Below, in pieces: positions 1 to 8,945 of a DNA stretch of 64,000 nt. Made by a program: the position numbers and the translations under genes. The DNA is from Burkholderiaceae bacterium. Its GTDB lineage: Bacteria > Pseudomonadota > Gammaproteobacteria > Burkholderiales > Burkholderiaceae_C. How positions within the stretch are numbered: the stretch's first letter is position 1; the number at the start of each line of letters is the position of its first letter. The DNA lies in contig JACKLN010000003.1 of assembly GCA_024235855.1 (NCBI GenBank), positions 124,001 through 188,000 on the forward strand, given 5' to 3'. Below the pieces are notes generated by a model, which saw nothing but the letters and a program-made list of their open reading frames with translations, searched no databases and was not told where the DNA came from.

Positions 1-997
<997 letters not shown>

Positions 998-1025
998 CGC
1001 GGCCGCCCCACAAGAGAAGACAACC

Positions 1026-2417
1026 ATGCGAAAGATCCTCCTGATGCTGGCCCTCGCCGTCTCGGCGCTGGGCCTGTCCACGGGCGCGTTCGCCCAGGAA
1101 GCGGCCTCGGCCGCGGAAGCGATGACCACCGCGGCGCCGGCCGCCGAAGCCGCGGCGCCTGCCGCCGAGGCGGCGGCACCGGCACCGATGGTGCACAAGG
1201 GCGACGTGGCCTGGATGATGACGGCCACGCTGCTCGTCATCTTCATGGCCGTGCCCGGCCTGGCACTGTTCTACGGCGGCCTGGTGCGCAGCAAGAACAT
1301 GCTGTCGGTGCTGATGCAGGTGCTGGTGGTGTTCTCGCTGATCGGCGTGCTGTGGGCCGTCTACGGCTACAGCCTGGCCTTCGGCGGCGAGGGCCTGATC
1401 ATCGCGGGCCTGGACAAGCTCTTCCTGTCCGGCGTGACGGTGGACAGCCTGGCCGACACCTTCAGCGACGACGTGAAGCTGCCCGAGTACGTGTTCATCG
1501 CGTTCCAGGCCACCTTCGCGGGCATCACCTGCGCGCTGATCGTCGGCAGCTTCGCCGAGCGCATCAAGTTCAGCGCCGTGCTGCTGTTCTCGGTGATCTG
1601 GTTCACCTTCTGCTACCTGCCGATCGCGCACATGGTCTGGGGCACCGGCGGCTACCTGCTCGACAAGGGCGCGCTGGACTTCGCCGGCGGCACCGTGGTG
1701 CACATCAACGCCGGTGTGGCCGGCCTGGTGGGCGCCTACGTGCTGGGCAAGCGCGTGGGCTACGGCAAGGAGAACATGTCGCCGCACAGCCTGGTGCTGA
1801 CGATGGTGGGCGCCTGCATGCTGTGGGTGGGCTGGTTCGGCTTCAACGCCGGCTCCAACCTGGAAGCCACGGGCGGTGCCGCGCTGGCCTTCATCAACAC
1901 GCTGTTCGCCACCGCCGCCGCCGTGCTGGCCTGGTGCGTGGGCGAGGCGCTGATGAAGGGCAAGGCCTCGATGCTGGGCGCCGCGTCCGGCGCCGTCGCC
2001 GGCCTGGTCGCCATCACCCCGGCCTGCGGCTCGGTGGGCCCGATGGGCGGCATCGTGATCGGCGCGCTGGCCGGCTTCGTCTGCCTGTGGGGCGTCAACG
2101 GCCTCAAGCGCATGCTCGGTGCCGACGACTCGCTGGACGTGTTCGGCGTGCACGGCGTGGGCGGCATCCTGGGCGCCATCCTGACCGGCGTGTTCACCGC
2201 GCCGGGCCTGGGCGGGACCGGTGGCGACGACTTCTCCATCGGCAGCCAGGTCCTGCTGCAGGCCGAGGGCGTGATCATCACGATCGTCTGGTCGGCGGTC
2301 GTGGCCTTCATCGCCTACAAGATCACCGACATGGTGGTGGGCCTGCGCGTGACGGAAGAGGCCGAGCGCGAGGGCCTGGACATCACCTCGCACGGCGAGA
2401 CCGCGTACCACAACTGA
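1026..2417 (+). CDS. amtB: Ammonium transporter (Amt/AmtB)
   Basis: 463 residues from the ATG at 1026. A signal peptide (about 1-23, ending GAFAQ) is followed by an Ala/Glu-rich linker (24-50) and an 11-helix Amt core beginning near VAWMMTATLLVIF. The twin pore histidines are visible in GGTVVHINAG and FGVHGVGG. Amt proteins form trimers in the inner membrane and conduct ammonium under nitrogen limitation, gated by GlnK, whose gene lies just upstream. Other in-frame starts upstream would overlap glnK and put non-signal-like sequence before the hydrophobic stretch. The gene ends before a strong hairpin at 2439. Confidence 0.96.
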   Translation: MRKILLMLALAVSALGLSTGAFAQEAASAAEAMTTAAPAAEAAAPAAEAAAPAPMVHKGDVAWMMTATLLVIFMAVPGLALFYGGLVRSKNMLSVLMQVLVVFSLIGVLWAVYGYSLAFGGEGLIIAGLDKLFLSGVTVDSLADTFSDDVKLPEYVFIAFQATFAGITCALIVGSFAERIKFSAVLLFSVIWFTFCYLPIAHMVWGTGGYLLDKGALDFAGGTVVHINAGVAGLVGAYVLGKRVGYGKENMSPHSLVLTMVGACMLWVGWFGFNAGSNLEATGGAALAFINTLFATAAAVLAWCVGEALMKGKASMLGAASGAVAGLVAITPACGSVGPMGGIVIGALAGFVCLWGVNGLKRMLGADDSLDVFGVHGVGGILGAILTGVFTAPGLGGTGGDDFSIGSQVLLQAEGVIITIVWSAVVAFIAYKITDMVVGLRVTEEAEREGLDITSHGETAYHN

Positions 2418-2438
2418 TCGCAGACACCTGCGTGATCC

Positions 2439-2463
2439 AAGGCCGCCTTCGGGCGGCCTTTTC
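2439..2463 (+). terminator. Rho-independent terminator after amtB
   Basis: AAGGCCGCC (2439-2447) pairs with GGCGGCCTT (2452-2460), followed by a short TTT run, 21 bp after the amtB stop. It ends the porin-glnK-amtB transcript. Confidence 0.85.
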
Positions 2464-2473
2464 ATGTCTGACT

Positions 2474-2495
2474 GCCGCCTGCGGGCGGCCTCTTT
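2474..2495 (+). terminator. Second hairpin, back-up terminator
   Basis: GCCGCC (2474-2479) and GGCGGC (2484-2489) form a 6-bp stem with a TGCG loop followed by CTCTTT. It lies 10 bp after the first terminator and resembles it (gccgcct...gggcggcc), suggesting a duplicated terminator. Confidence 0.5.
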
Positions 2496-2508
2496 CATGG
2501 CCGGCCGT

Positions 2509-2528
2509 AGATGACGAAACTGTCATCT
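2509..2528. promoter_or_regulatory. Inverted repeat ATGAC-N6-GTCAT upstream of a small secreted protein
   Basis: AGATGAC (2509-2515) and GTCATCT (2522-2528) form a perfect 7-bp dyad around GAAACT. It sits about 30 bp before a TACAGT -10-like hexamer (2559-2564) and 110 bp before the next ATG. The ATGAC-N6-GTCAT geometry is that of boxes bound by CusR/CopR-type response regulators (family knowledge). No such regulator is encoded in this window. Confidence 0.5.
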
Positions 2529-2637
2529 CGCCGTTCGGCTGGCGCCGGATGCGGTTTCTACAGTGACACACATGCCAGGGACGACTCCCGCCCCCGACAC
2601 CACGAAGCCACTGTCAAGCACTGAAAGGAACCGCACC

Positions 2638-3012
2638 ATGAACGCCAAGCTCACCACCCTGACCGCCCTCGTCGCCGTGGCCGCCGCCTTCGCGTCGCCG
2701 GCCTTCGCGCAGGAAGCCACGCCCGACGGCTTCGCCGCCGTGACCTCCACCATCTCGCGCGATGCCGTGCGCGCCGACGCCATCGCCGCGCTGAAGGCCG
2801 GCACCATCGAGCGCGGCGAAGCCTCGGTCGACCGCAGCGTGTTCGTGTCCACCAAGAGCCGTCTGCAGGTCGCGGCCGAGGCCCGCGAGGCGCTGCGCCT
2901 GGGCGTCGTCGGCCACGGCGAAGGCCCGGCGCCGCTGGTGACGCCGGCGCAGGCCGAGTCGATCCGCCTGGCAGGCCTGGAGGCGCTGTCGCACACGGTG
3001 GCCGCCCGCTGA
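2638..3012 (+). CDS. Small secreted DUF4148-like protein
   Basis: 124 residues from the ATG at 2638, preceded by GAAAGGA. Residues 1-24 are a classical signal peptide (hydrophobic core TALVAVAAAF, cleavage after AFA). The mature part has several Arg/Glu-rich stretches and resembles the short periplasmic proteins annotated DUF4148 in betaproteobacteria; that assignment is by overall look, not a diagnostic motif. It stands alone between a terminator and gshA, and the dyad at 2509-2528 suggests its own regulation. No enzymatic residues are recognisable and the function is unknown. Confidence 0.7.
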   Translation: MNAKLTTLTALVAVAAAFASPAFAQEATPDGFAAVTSTISRDAVRADAIAALKAGTIERGEASVDRSVFVSTKSRLQVAAEAREALRLGVVGHGEGPAPLVTPAQAESIRLAGLEALSHTVAAR

Positions 3013-3080
3013 GCCAACCACTGGCCTCACGGCGCGCCTGGGCGCCCTGCACATGGCGTGCGGGCGCCCCGGCGCGTTCC

Positions 3081-3086
3081 TACAAT
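3081..3086 (+). promoter_or_regulatory. Candidate -10 element of gshA
   Basis: TACAAT lies 30 bp upstream of the gshA ATG in otherwise GC-rich sequence. No convincing -35 hexamer is visible at 16-18 bp, so this is a weak promoter call. Confidence 0.35.
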
Positions 3087-3115
3087 CGAAATCCCCCCTC
3101 CAGCCGCTGTCCGCC

Positions 3116-4411
3116 ATGGTTCCCCACCTCATCACCGCGTTGACCGGCCCGATCAACGAACTCGAGCAGCGCATCCTCGAATCGATGCCGGCCATCGAAC
3201 GCTGGTTCCGGCTGGAGTGGATGGAGCACACGCCGCCGTTCTACTGCTCGGTGGACCTGCGCAACGCCGGCTTCAAGCTGGCGCCGGTGGACACCAACCT
3301 GTTCCCCGGCGGCTTCAACAACCTCACGCCCGAGATGCTGCCGCTGGCGGTGCAGGCGGCGATGGCGGCGATCGAGAAGATCTGCCCCGAGGCGAAGAAC
3401 CTGCTGCTGATCCCCGAGAAGCACACGCGCAACACGTTCTACCTGACCAACGTGCAGCGCCTGATGCAGATCTTCACGCTGGCCGGGCTGAACGTGCGCC
3501 TGGGCTCGCTGGACCCGGAGGTCACCGCACCGACGCAGCTGCCGCTGCCCGACGGCAGCACGCTGACGCTCGAGCCACTGCTGCGCACGCGCGGCCGCCT
3601 GGGGCTCAAGGACTTCGACCCCTGCACCATCCTGCTCAACAACGACCTGTCGGCCGGCACGCCCGAGGTGCTGCAGAACCTGCACGAGCAGTACCTGCTG
3701 CCGCCGCTGCACGCCGGCTGGACGGTGCGCCGCAAGAGCCTGCACTTCAAGAGCTACGAGGAGGTGGCCAAGAAGTTCGCCAAGCTGCTGGGCATGGACC
3801 CGTGGCTGATCAACCCGATGTACGCGCAGTGCGGCCAGGTCAGCTTCTCCGAGCCCGGCGGCCTGGAGTGCGTGCAGGGCAACGTCGACGCGCTGCTGAC
3901 CAAGATCCGCCGCAAGTACAAGGAATACGGCATCAACGAGAAGCCCTTCGTCGTCGTCAAGGCCGACAACGGCACCTACGGCATGGGCATCATGACCGTG
4001 CGCGACCCGAAGGAGCTCGAGGACGTCAACCGCCGCACGCGCAACAAGATGAGCGTGGTCAAGGACGGCCAGGCGGTCACCGAGGTCATCATCCAGGAAG
4101 GCGTGGTCACGCACGAGCAGGTCAACGCCGCGGTGGCCGAGCCGGTGGTCTACATGATCGACCGCTACGTGGTCGGCGGCTTCTACCGCGTGCACGCCGA
4201 GCGCGGCGTGGACGAGAACCTGAACTCGCCCGGCGCCGGCTTCGTGCCGCTGGCCTTCGAGCCCAGCCCGCAGCTGCCGCGCCCGGGCGAAAAGCCTGGC
4301 GCCAGCGCACCCAACCGCTTCTACATGTACGGCGTCATCGGCCGCCTGGCGATGCTGGCCGCGGCCTACGAGCTGGAAGCCACCGACCCGAACGCCGAGA
4401 TCTACGAGTAG
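3116..4411 (+). CDS. gshA: Glutamate-cysteine ligase (beta/Acidithiobacillus type)
   Basis: 431 residues from the ATG at 3116. It joins glutamate and cysteine with ATP, the first step of glutathione synthesis, in the cytoplasm. The protein has the hallmarks of the TIGR02049 GshA family (MVPHLITALTGPINELE at the start, VDTNLFPGGFNNL, VVKADNGTYGMGIMTV, YMIDRYVVGGFYRVH), which is unrelated to E. coli GshA. An in-frame upstream ATG at 3053 would add residues with no resemblance to the family. The partner gene gshB lies 3.5 kb downstream on the same strand. Confidence 0.93.
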   Translation: MVPHLITALTGPINELEQRILESMPAIERWFRLEWMEHTPPFYCSVDLRNAGFKLAPVDTNLFPGGFNNLTPEMLPLAVQAAMAAIEKICPEAKNLLLIPEKHTRNTFYLTNVQRLMQIFTLAGLNVRLGSLDPEVTAPTQLPLPDGSTLTLEPLLRTRGRLGLKDFDPCTILLNNDLSAGTPEVLQNLHEQYLLPPLHAGWTVRRKSLHFKSYEEVAKKFAKLLGMDPWLINPMYAQCGQVSFSEPGGLECVQGNVDALLTKIRRKYKEYGINEKPFVVVKADNGTYGMGIMTVRDPKELEDVNRRTRNKMSVVKDGQAVTEVIIQEGVVTHEQVNAAVAEPVVYMIDRYVVGGFYRVHAERGVDENLNSPGAGFVPLAFEPSPQLPRPGEKPGASAPNRFYMYGVIGRLAMLAAAYELEATDPNAEIYE

Positions 4412-4427
4412 CACCGGGGTGAGCAGT

Positions 4428-4458
4428 GCCGGCTCTTGTGCGGCGCACAAGAGCCGGC
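4428..4458. other. Perfect 13-bp inverted repeat between gshA and kup
   Basis: GCCGGCTCTTGTG (4428-4440) pairs perfectly with CACAAGAGCCGGC (4446-4458) around a CGGCG loop. It lies 16 bp after the gshA stop and 53 bp before the kup start. There is no T-run, so it is either a factor-assisted terminator or a structured kup leader. Confidence 0.7.
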
Positions 4459-4511
4459 GTAACATCCGCCTCCTCCCGGCTTGACCGCGCGCAAGGCGCT
4501 GTCCCGGCGCC

Positions 4512-6401
4512 TTGACCGCCCCCTCCACTCCCCGCTCCTCCAAAGCCCTGGCCGCATTGACGCTGGCCGCCCTGGGCGTCGTCTACGGCGACATCGGCAC
4601 CAGCCCGCTCTACGCGCTGAAGGAGGTCTTCCACGCCGGCCGCGTGGACGTCACGCCGGCCAACGTGCTGGGCGTGCTGTCGCTGATCTTCTGGACGATC
4701 ACGGTGATCGTCTCGCTGAAGTACGTGCTGCTGATCCTGCGCGCCGACAACCACGGCGAGGGCGGCCTGATCGCCATGCTGGCGCTGGCCACCCAGGCCG
4801 TGGCCGACCGGCCGGCGCTGCGCCGCACGCTGCTGGTGGTGGGCATGTTCGGCACCGCGGTGTTCTACGGCGACGGGGTCATCACGCCGGCCATCAGCGT
4901 GCTCTCGGCGGTGGAGGGCCTGGAAGTGGCGGTGGCCAACCCGGCACTGCACGACGCGGTGCTGCCCATCACGCTGCTGGTGCTCACCGCGCTGTTCGCC
5001 GCACAGCGTTTCGGCACCGGCGGCATCGGCCGCGCCTTCGGCCCCATCACGCTGGTGTGGTTCGCGGTGCTCGCGAGCCTGGGCCTGCCGCAGGTGCTGG
5101 CCAACCCCGCGGTGCTGGCGGCGCTGAACCCGCTGCAGGCGCTGGGGTTCATCAGCGCCTACCCGGGCACCGCCTTCATTGCGCTGGGCGCCGTGGTGCT
5201 GGTGGTCACCGGCGGCGAGGCGCTGTATGCCGACCTCGGCCACTTCGGCAAGCTGCCCATCCGCGTGGCCTGGTACGGCATCGTGATGCCGGCGCTGGTG
5301 GTCAACTACTTCGGCCAGGGCGCACTGCTGCTGGCGCAGCCCGACGCGGTCGAGAACCCGTTCTACCTGATGGCGCCGGCCTGGGCCCGGCTGCCACTGG
5401 TGTTCCTGGCCACCGCGGCCACCGTCATCGCGTCGCAGGCGTTGATCACGGCCGCCTTCTCGGTCACCAAGCAGGCCATCCAGCTGGGCCTGCTGCCGCG
5501 CATGCGCGTGCTGCACACCTCGGTGCGCGACACCGGCCAGATCTACGTGCCGATGGTCAACTGGGGCCTGTTCGTCTTCGTGGTGCTGGCGGTGGCCCTG
5601 TTCAAGTCGTCGTCGGCGCTGGCCTCGGCCTACGGCATCGCGGTCACGCTGGACATGACCATCACCACGGTGATGACCTTCTTCGTGCTGCGCTACGGCT
5701 GGAAGTACCCGCTGTGGCTGTGCCTGGGCGCCACCGGGGTGTTCTTCGTCGTCGACGTGCTGTTCTTCGCGTCCAATGCGCTGAAGCTGCTGGCCGGCGG
5801 CTGGTTCCCGCTGGTCATCGGCATCGGCATGTTCACGCTGATGCTCACCTGGGCCAAGGGCCGGCGGCTGATGAGCGAGCAGCTGCGCCAGGAGGCCCTG
5901 ACGCTCGACGTCTTCCTCGACGCCATCTTCGTCAGCCCGCCGCAGCGCGTGGCCGGCACGGCGGTGTTCCTGGCCGCCGAGGAGGGCCTGGTGCCCAACG
6001 CGCTGCTGCACAACCTCAAGCACAACAAGGTGCTGCACGAGTACAACCTGTTCGTCAGCGTGCGGCACCATGAGGTGCCGTGGATCGGCTTCGACAAGCG
6101 CGTGGAAGTGCAGCCGCTGGGCCGCGACTGCTGGCAGGTGACGCTGCACTTCGGCTTCAAGAACGACCCCGACGTGCCGCAGGCGCTGAAGCTGCTGGAA
6201 GGCCGCGGCGTGCCGCTGCCGGAGATGGACACCAGCTACTTCCTCAGCCGCGACGTGGTCGACCCGCGCCTGGGTGGCGGCATGTCGCTGTGGCGCGAAA
6301 AACTCTTCGCCGCGCTGCACCGCAACGCGTCGGCCGCGGCCGACTTCCTCTCGCTGCCGCCCAACCGCGTGGTCGAGCTGGGCACCAAGGTACAGATCTG
6401 A
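4512..6401 (+). CDS. kup: KUP/HAK-type potassium uptake protein
   Basis: 629 residues, the usual Kup length. The N-terminal signature [21 protein letters not shown] and about 12 hydrophobic helices up to residue ~440, followed by a soluble C-terminal domain, mark a K+/H+ symporter of the inner membrane. The chosen start is TTG at 4512, which gives the short N-terminal tail seen in other Kup proteins; no ATG or GTG lies in a suitable place, and another TTG sits about 15 codons in. A 13-bp inverted repeat lies 53 bp upstream. The stop codon shares one base with the following glutaredoxin-like gene (TGATG). Confidence 0.93.
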   Translation: MTAPSTPRSSKALAALTLAALGVVYGDIGTSPLYALKEVFHAGRVDVTPANVLGVLSLIFWTITVIVSLKYVLLILRADNHGEGGLIAMLALATQAVADRPALRRTLLVVGMFGTAVFYGDGVITPAISVLSAVEGLEVAVANPALHDAVLPITLLVLTALFAAQRFGTGGIGRAFGPITLVWFAVLASLGLPQVLANPAVLAALNPLQALGFISAYPGTAFIALGAVVLVVTGGEALYADLGHFGKLPIRVAWYGIVMPALVVNYFGQGALLLAQPDAVENPFYLMAPAWARLPLVFLATAATVIASQALITAAFSVTKQAIQLGLLPRMRVLHTSVRDTGQIYVPMVNWGLFVFVVLAVALFKSSSALASAYGIAVTLDMTITTVMTFFVLRYGWKYPLWLCLGATGVFFVVDVLFFASNALKLLAGGWFPLVIGIGMFTLMLTWAKGRRLMSEQLRQEALTLDVFLDAIFVSPPQRVAGTAVFLAAEEGLVPNALLHNLKHNKVLHEYNLFVSVRHHEVPWIGFDKRVEVQPLGRDCWQVTLHFGFKNDPDVPQALKLLEGRGVPLPEMDTSYFLSRDVVDPRLGGGMSLWREKLFAALHRNASAAADFLSLPPNRVVELGTKVQI

Positions 6402-6772
6402 TGGACGACACCCGACCCCTGCTGCCCACGGCACGCCTGCATCCGGCCATCCGCGCCCACGTGGCCGGCCAGCACCGGGAGATCGTCGACGAGGTCGACA
6501 GCGCCTGCGCGGCGCACGCCGTGGTCGTGGTCGGCATGCGCGGCAACCCCTTCGTGCGCCGTGCGCGCCGCCGCCTGGACGCCGCCGGTGTGGCCCACCA
6601 CGACCTCGACTACGGCGGCTACCTGAACGACTGGCGGCGCCGCAACGCGCTGAAGATGTGGACCGGCTGGCCCACCTTCCCGATGGTCTTCGTCAAGGGC
6701 ATGCTGGTCGGTGGCGCGGACGACCTGGGCCGGCTGATCGACAGCGGCGAGCTGAAACAGCTGCTCGGCTGA
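6401..6772 (+). CDS. Glutaredoxin-fold protein lacking the active-site cysteine
   Basis: 123 residues. The region VVVVGMRGNPFVRRARRRLD followed by LDYGGYLNDW and GWPTFPMVFVKGMLVGGADDL (35-115) aligns with monothiol glutaredoxins, including the cis-Pro motif TFP (92-94) and the GG-DDL glutathione-binding turn. Where glutaredoxins have CPYC or CGFS, this protein reads NPFV (49-52). Its only cysteine, Cys36, is outside the active site. It cannot do thiol-disulphide exchange by the known mechanism. A glutathione-binding or regulatory role is possible, and its position between gshA and gshB fits that. Translation is coupled to kup. Confidence 0.8.
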   Translation: MDDTRPLLPTARLHPAIRAHVAGQHREIVDEVDSACAAHAVVVVGMRGNPFVRRARRRLDAAGVAHHDLDYGGYLNDWRRRNALKMWTGWPTFPMVFVKGMLVGGADDLGRLIDSGELKQLLG

Positions 6773-6786
6773 GCGCAGTACGCGCC

Positions 6787-7959
6787 GTGCTGCGGGATCT
6801 TTCGCTCTCCGCCGTCGTCGCCGGCTTCGTCGCGGTGCTGGTGGGCTTCACCAGCTCGGTGGTCATCGTGTTCCAGGCCGCCGCGGCCTTCGGCGCCACG
6901 CCGGCGCAGGCCACCTCGTGGATGTGGGCCCTGGGCCTGGGCATGGCGCTCACCAGCATCGGGCTGAGCCTGCGCTACCGGCAGCCGGTGCTCACCGCGT
7001 GGTCCACCCCCGGTGCGGCACTGCTGGCCACCAGCGGCGGCGGCTTCACGATGGCCGAGGCCACGGGTGCCTTCATCGCTTGCGCGCTGCTGATCACCGT
7101 GGCTGGCGCCAGCGGCTGGTTCGAACGTGTCATGAACCGCATCCCGCAGGCGCTCGCCGCCGCGCTGCTGGCCGGTGTGCTGGCGCGTTTCGCCATCGAC
7201 GCCTTCCTGCAGCTGGGGCCCGAGTTCGCCCTGGTGGCGCCGATGTTCGCCGCCTACCTGCTCGGGCGCCGGTGGTGGCCGCGCTATGCCGTGCCGGGCG
7301 TGCTGACGCTGGGCGCGCTGATCGCCGCCGGTCAGGGCCGGCTGCAGCTCGCTGGCGTGGACTGGGCCTGGGCAGCGCCGGTGTTCACGCTGCCGGCGTT
7401 CACGCTGCCGGCCTTGGTCAGCCTGGCGCTGCCGCTGTTCATCGTCACCATGGCCTCGCAGAACCTGCCCGGCGTGGCCGCGCAGCGCGCCGCCGGCTAC
7501 GACACGCCGGTCTCGCCCGTGATCACCGCCACCGGCGTGACCACGCTGCTGCTAGCGCCGTTCGGCGGCTACGCCATCAACCTGGCGGCCATCACCGCCG
7601 CCATCTGCATGGGCCGCGAGGCGCACGACGACCCGCAGCGACGCTACACCGCCGCGGTGATGGCTGGTGTCTTCTACGGCGTGCTCGGCCTGCTCGGCGG
7701 GGCGGTGGTCGGCCTGATCGCGGCCTTCCCGAAGGCCCTGGTGCTGGCCGTGGCCGGCTTCGCGCTGCTGGGCACCATCGGCGGCGGCCTGGCGGTGGCG
7801 ATGAAGGACGACGGTGCCCGCGAGGCGGCGCTGATCACCTTCCTGGTCACCGCCTCGGGGCTGGTGCTGTGGGGCGTGGGCAGTGCCTTCTGGGGCGTGG
7901 TCGCCGGCGCGCTGGCGCTGGCTGTGCAACACTGGCGCAAACCCGCCGCACCCGCATGA
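6787..7959 (+). CDS. benE: BenE family transporter
   Basis: 390 residues with about 11-12 hydrophobic helices and the BenE-family stretches TAWSTPGAALLAT, RFAIDAFLQLGPEFA and LPLFIVTMASQNLPGVA. BenE proteins are inner-membrane symporters named for benzoate/H+ uptake. No aromatic degradation genes lie nearby, so the substrate here is uncertain. The start is GTG at 6787, 14 bp after the preceding stop; no ATG is available before the first helix. The stop overlaps the gshB start by 3 bases (ATGA). Confidence 0.85.
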   Translation: MLRDLSLSAVVAGFVAVLVGFTSSVVIVFQAAAAFGATPAQATSWMWALGLGMALTSIGLSLRYRQPVLTAWSTPGAALLATSGGGFTMAEATGAFIACALLITVAGASGWFERVMNRIPQALAAALLAGVLARFAIDAFLQLGPEFALVAPMFAAYLLGRRWWPRYAVPGVLTLGALIAAGQGRLQLAGVDWAWAAPVFTLPAFTLPALVSLALPLFIVTMASQNLPGVAAQRAAGYDTPVSPVITATGVTTLLLAPFGGYAINLAAITAAICMGREAHDDPQRRYTAAVMAGVFYGVLGLLGGAVVGLIAAFPKALVLAVAGFALLGTIGGGLAVAMKDDGAREAALITFLVTASGLVLWGVGSAFWGVVAGALALAVQHWRKPAAPA

Positions 7960-8936
7960 AACTGCTCTTCGTCGCCGACCCGCTGGAGTCCTTCAAGCCC
8001 TACAAGGACAGCACCTTCGCCATGATGCGCGAGGCCGCCGCGCGCGGCCACACGCTGATGGCCTGCACGCCGCAGGACCTGCGCTGGCAGCGCGGCGAAC
8101 CGGTCACCGGGTTCGTGCGCGACATCACCCTCACCGGCAGCACCGGCGCCGACTGGTTCACCGCCGCGCAGCAGGCGCCCGACGAGCGGCCGCAGCCGCT
8201 GAAGGACGTGGACGCGGTGCTGATGCGCAAGGATCCGCCTTTCGACCCCGAGTACTTCTACGCCACCCACCTGCTCAGCCAGGCCGAACGCGAAGGCGCG
8301 CGCGTCTTCAACCGCCCCAGCGCGTTGCGCGAGCACCCGGAGAAGCTGGCGATCCTGGAGTTTCCCGAGCACATCGGCGAGACGCTCGTCACGCGCGATC
8401 CGGCCGACATCCGCCGCTTCCACGCCGCGCACCGCGACATCATCCTCAAGCCGCTGGACGGCATGGGCGGCATGGGCATCTTCCGCGTCGGGCCCGACGG
8501 CCTGAACCTGGGCAGCATCATGGAGACGCTCAACCAGGGCGGCGCCACCAGCGTCATGGTGCAGAAGTACCTGCCGGAGATCGCCGACGGCGACAAGCGC
8601 ATCCTGCTCATCGGCGGCGTGCCGGTGCCCTTCTGCCTGGCGCGCATCCCGCAGGGCAGCGAGATCCGCGGCAACCTGGCCGCCGGCGGCAAGGGCGTGG
8701 CGCGGCCGCTGAGCGACGACGACCGGCGCATTGCCGAGGCCCTGGGCCCGGTGCTGGCCGCGCGCGGCCTGCTGCTGGTGGGGCTGGACGTCATCGGCAG
8801 CAAGCTCACCGAGATCAACGTCACCAGCCCGACGTGTTTCGCCGAGATCACCGACCAGACCGGCTTCCCGGTGGCCAAGACCTTTGTCGACGCCCTGGAA
8901 GCCGCCGTTGCATCCACGCGCCGCAGCGCGGCGTAG
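7956..8936 (+). CDS. gshB: Glutathione synthetase
   Basis: 326 residues, an ATP-grasp ligase that adds glycine to gamma-glutamylcysteine. Family motifs are FADPLESFKPYKDSTFAMM-like at the N-terminus (residues 4-24), VLMRKDPPFD, ILKPLDGMGGMGIFRV and EINVTSPTCFAEI. The ATG overlaps the BenE stop, so it is the distal gene of gshA-kup-grx-like-benE-gshB. Full length, no missing residues seen. Confidence 0.96.
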   Translation: MKLLFVADPLESFKPYKDSTFAMMREAAARGHTLMACTPQDLRWQRGEPVTGFVRDITLTGSTGADWFTAAQQAPDERPQPLKDVDAVLMRKDPPFDPEYFYATHLLSQAEREGARVFNRPSALREHPEKLAILEFPEHIGETLVTRDPADIRRFHAAHRDIILKPLDGMGGMGIFRVGPDGLNLGSIMETLNQGGATSVMVQKYLPEIADGDKRILLIGGVPVPFCLARIPQGSEIRGNLAAGGKGVARPLSDDDRRIAEALGPVLAARGLLLVGLDVIGSKLTEINVTSPTCFAEITDQTGFPVAKTFVDALEAAVASTRRSAA

Positions 8937-8945
8937 AGGCATCCC

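Noticed and set aside
2419..3052. Minus-strand ORFs overlapping the small secreted protein
   Set aside because: They lack an SD and family features, while the plus-strand ORF has an SD and a textbook signal peptide.
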